Below, piece after piece: positions 63,174-64,000 of a DNA stretch of 64,000 bases; positions within the stretch are counted from its first letter, which is position 1, and every line of letters begins with the position of its first letter. The DNA is from VRUE01 sp963762205 (GTDB lineage Bacteria; Actinomycetota; Thermoleophilia; Solirubrobacterales; 70-9), in NCBI GenBank assembly GCA_963762205.1, contig CAVXJZ010000003.1:248001-312000 (forward strand), given 5' to 3'. The notes below the pieces were generated by a model, which saw only the letters and a program-made list of their open reading frames with translations, was not told the origin of the DNA and searched no databases. The translations under genes were made by a program, and so were the position numbers.

Positions 63174-64000
63174 GTGTCGGCCGAGCGCCTCTCGATAGCC
63201 CAGGTCACCCCCCACCGGCGGAGCACCGAGAACGAGGTCAACGAGTACGTCGCGCGGGTCTCCGAGGAGTTCGGGCGGCGCGGCCACGAGGTCACGGTCC
63301 TCGGCTCCGGCGACCCGGTCAAGCGGACCGTCGCCGCGAACGCCTTCGACATCGTCCACGTCCACGAGCCGTTCGCGCCGCGCGTCTCCTCGACCGCGCT
63401 GCGCCACTCCTACTCGCTCAACGTCGCCACCTTCCACGCCCCGCAGGAGCGGGTTCTCTCGACCCAGGTGGCACGCCCCCTGGTCGAGATCTTCTTCGGT
63501 CGCCTCGACGCCCGCACGGTCGCGACGCCGACGACCGCGAGGCTGCTCGAGCGCTACTTCCCCGGCCCCTACGAGGTGGTCGAGGCGGGCGGCGACGGAC
63601 GGGACTGGGCCGAGGTCGCGGCCGAGCTGGAGGCGATCTACCGCCGCCTGACCGGCCGCCGCCACGACGGCGCCGGTGACGCCGAGGCGCGGCGGCGGAT
63701 CGCCGGGCGGCCGCTGATCGAGGTCGACCTCCACATGCACACCGACCACTCGCCCGACTGCGCGACGCCGGTCGAGGTGCTGCTCGAGACGGCCCGCGAC
63801 CGCGGCCTGGGGGCGATCGCGATCACCGACCACAACGAGGTCTCCGGGGCGATCGAGGCCCGCGCGCATCGCCGAGCAGATGGGCGACATCAAGGTGATC
63901 GTCGCCGAGGAGGTGAAGACCGCCGAGCAGGGCGAGGTGATCGGCCTCTTCCTCGAGGAGAGGATCCCGAAAGGGATGTCGATGGCCGAGACGATCGCCG
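63174..64000 (+). CDS. degenerate glycosyltransferase-like domain fused to a PHP phosphoesterase domain, one frameshift, runs off the window
   Basis: GTG 63174 opens LSIAQVTPHRRSTENEVNEY, VARVSEEFGRRGHEVTVLGS, FDIVHVHEPFAPRVSSTALR, NVATFHAPQERVLSTQV, similar to the N-terminal Rossmann half of GT4 glycosyltransferases. The GG of the donor loop is replaced by EN and the second half of the enzyme is missing. From about residue 180 a PHP domain begins: IEVDLHMHTDHSPDCATPVE (HxH), RGLGAIAITDHNEVSGAIEA. At about 63861-63867 one extra base shifts the frame; it then reads IAEQMGDIKVIVAEEVKTAE and continues past 64000. Location after ino1 suggests a link to phosphoinositide glycolipids, as inference only. 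Confidence 0.65.
   Translation, partial: MSAERLSIAQVTPHRRSTENEVNEYVARVSEEFGRRGHEVTVLGSGDPVKRTVAANAFDIVHVHEPFAPRVSSTALRHSYSLNVATFHAPQERVLSTQVARPLVEIFFGRLDARTVATPTTARLLERYFPGPYEVVEAGGDGRDWAEVAAELEAIYRRLTGRRHDGAGDAEARRRIAGRPLIEVDLHMHTDHSPDCATPVEVLLETARDRGLGAIAITDHNEVSGAIEARAHRRADGRHQGDRRRGGEDRRAGRGDRPLPRGEDPERDVDGRDDR

Overview
The window is GC-rich chromosomal DNA of an actinobacterium, most likely class Thermoleophilia (Solirubrobacterales). This rests on protein style, not on a marker gene: secreted-protein families I associate with that order (1-8.1 kb), an hspR-controlled dnaK operon, a purS/purQ/purL purine pathway and a phosphatidylinositol-type lipid locus. There is no prophage, no CRISPR array and no intact insertion sequence. 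Both window edges carry single-base frameshifts in otherwise well-conserved genes, and the first 4.9 kb changes frame every 100-300 bases, so some genes may look broken because of assembly quality.

Layout. 1-8.1 kb: frameshifted secreted/surface proteins and a TetR-like fragment. 8.1-10.9 kb: a small accessory patch with a decayed cupin, an IS21 transposase fragment, a DUF433/DUF5615 toxin-antitoxin operon, a methyltransferase and a PIN remnant. 10.9-13.8 kb: S53 peptidase and metallopeptidase lipoprotein pair. 13.9-15.4 kb: two tRNA-Ala genes around an acidic protein, then a truncated endonuclease. 15.5-25.8 kb: lipoate synthesis (lipB, lipA) next to a pyruvate dehydrogenase cluster (E1 alpha, E1 beta, E2, E3). 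25.8-29.7 kb: thiamine genes with a TPP riboswitch and a ThiS-ThiG fusion. 29.8-31.3 kb: tRNA-Lys, LOG-family protein and a cell-wall amidase. 31.3-45.5 kb: purine supercluster (purH, N, F, L, Q, S, C, B, E, D), interrupted by a P450, a thioredoxin-fold protein, a DM13 protein and a small membrane protein. 45.5-52.4 kb: cell-wall hydrolase pair and large secreted proteins. 52.4-59.1 kb: dnaK-grpE-dnaJ-hspR-clpB. 59.2-60.4 kb: cytochrome c and endonuclease III. 60.4-64 kb: PAP2 protein, CDP-alcohol phosphatidyltransferase, inositol-phosphate synthase and a glycosyltransferase-like/PHP protein.

How genes work together. LipA and LipB make the lipoyl group used by the E2 encoded a few kb away, and E1 needs the thiamine diphosphate whose synthesis genes lie just beyond lpdA. 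The purine block supplies most of the route to IMP, but purM and purK are not in the window. The chaperone operon carries its own repressor, hspR.

The most unusual content is two families of palindromic repeats found by eye. One (three copies) sits inside coding sequence, twice in the E2 linkers and once in the GrpE N-terminus. Its outer stems differ between copies but stay self-complementary. The other (three copies) sits at purine-gene junctions, twice directly against a start codon (purB, purD), again with stems that differ in sequence but keep pairing. Around them are small translationally chained mini-ORFs (lipB-lipA, dnaJ-hspR, upstream of purD).
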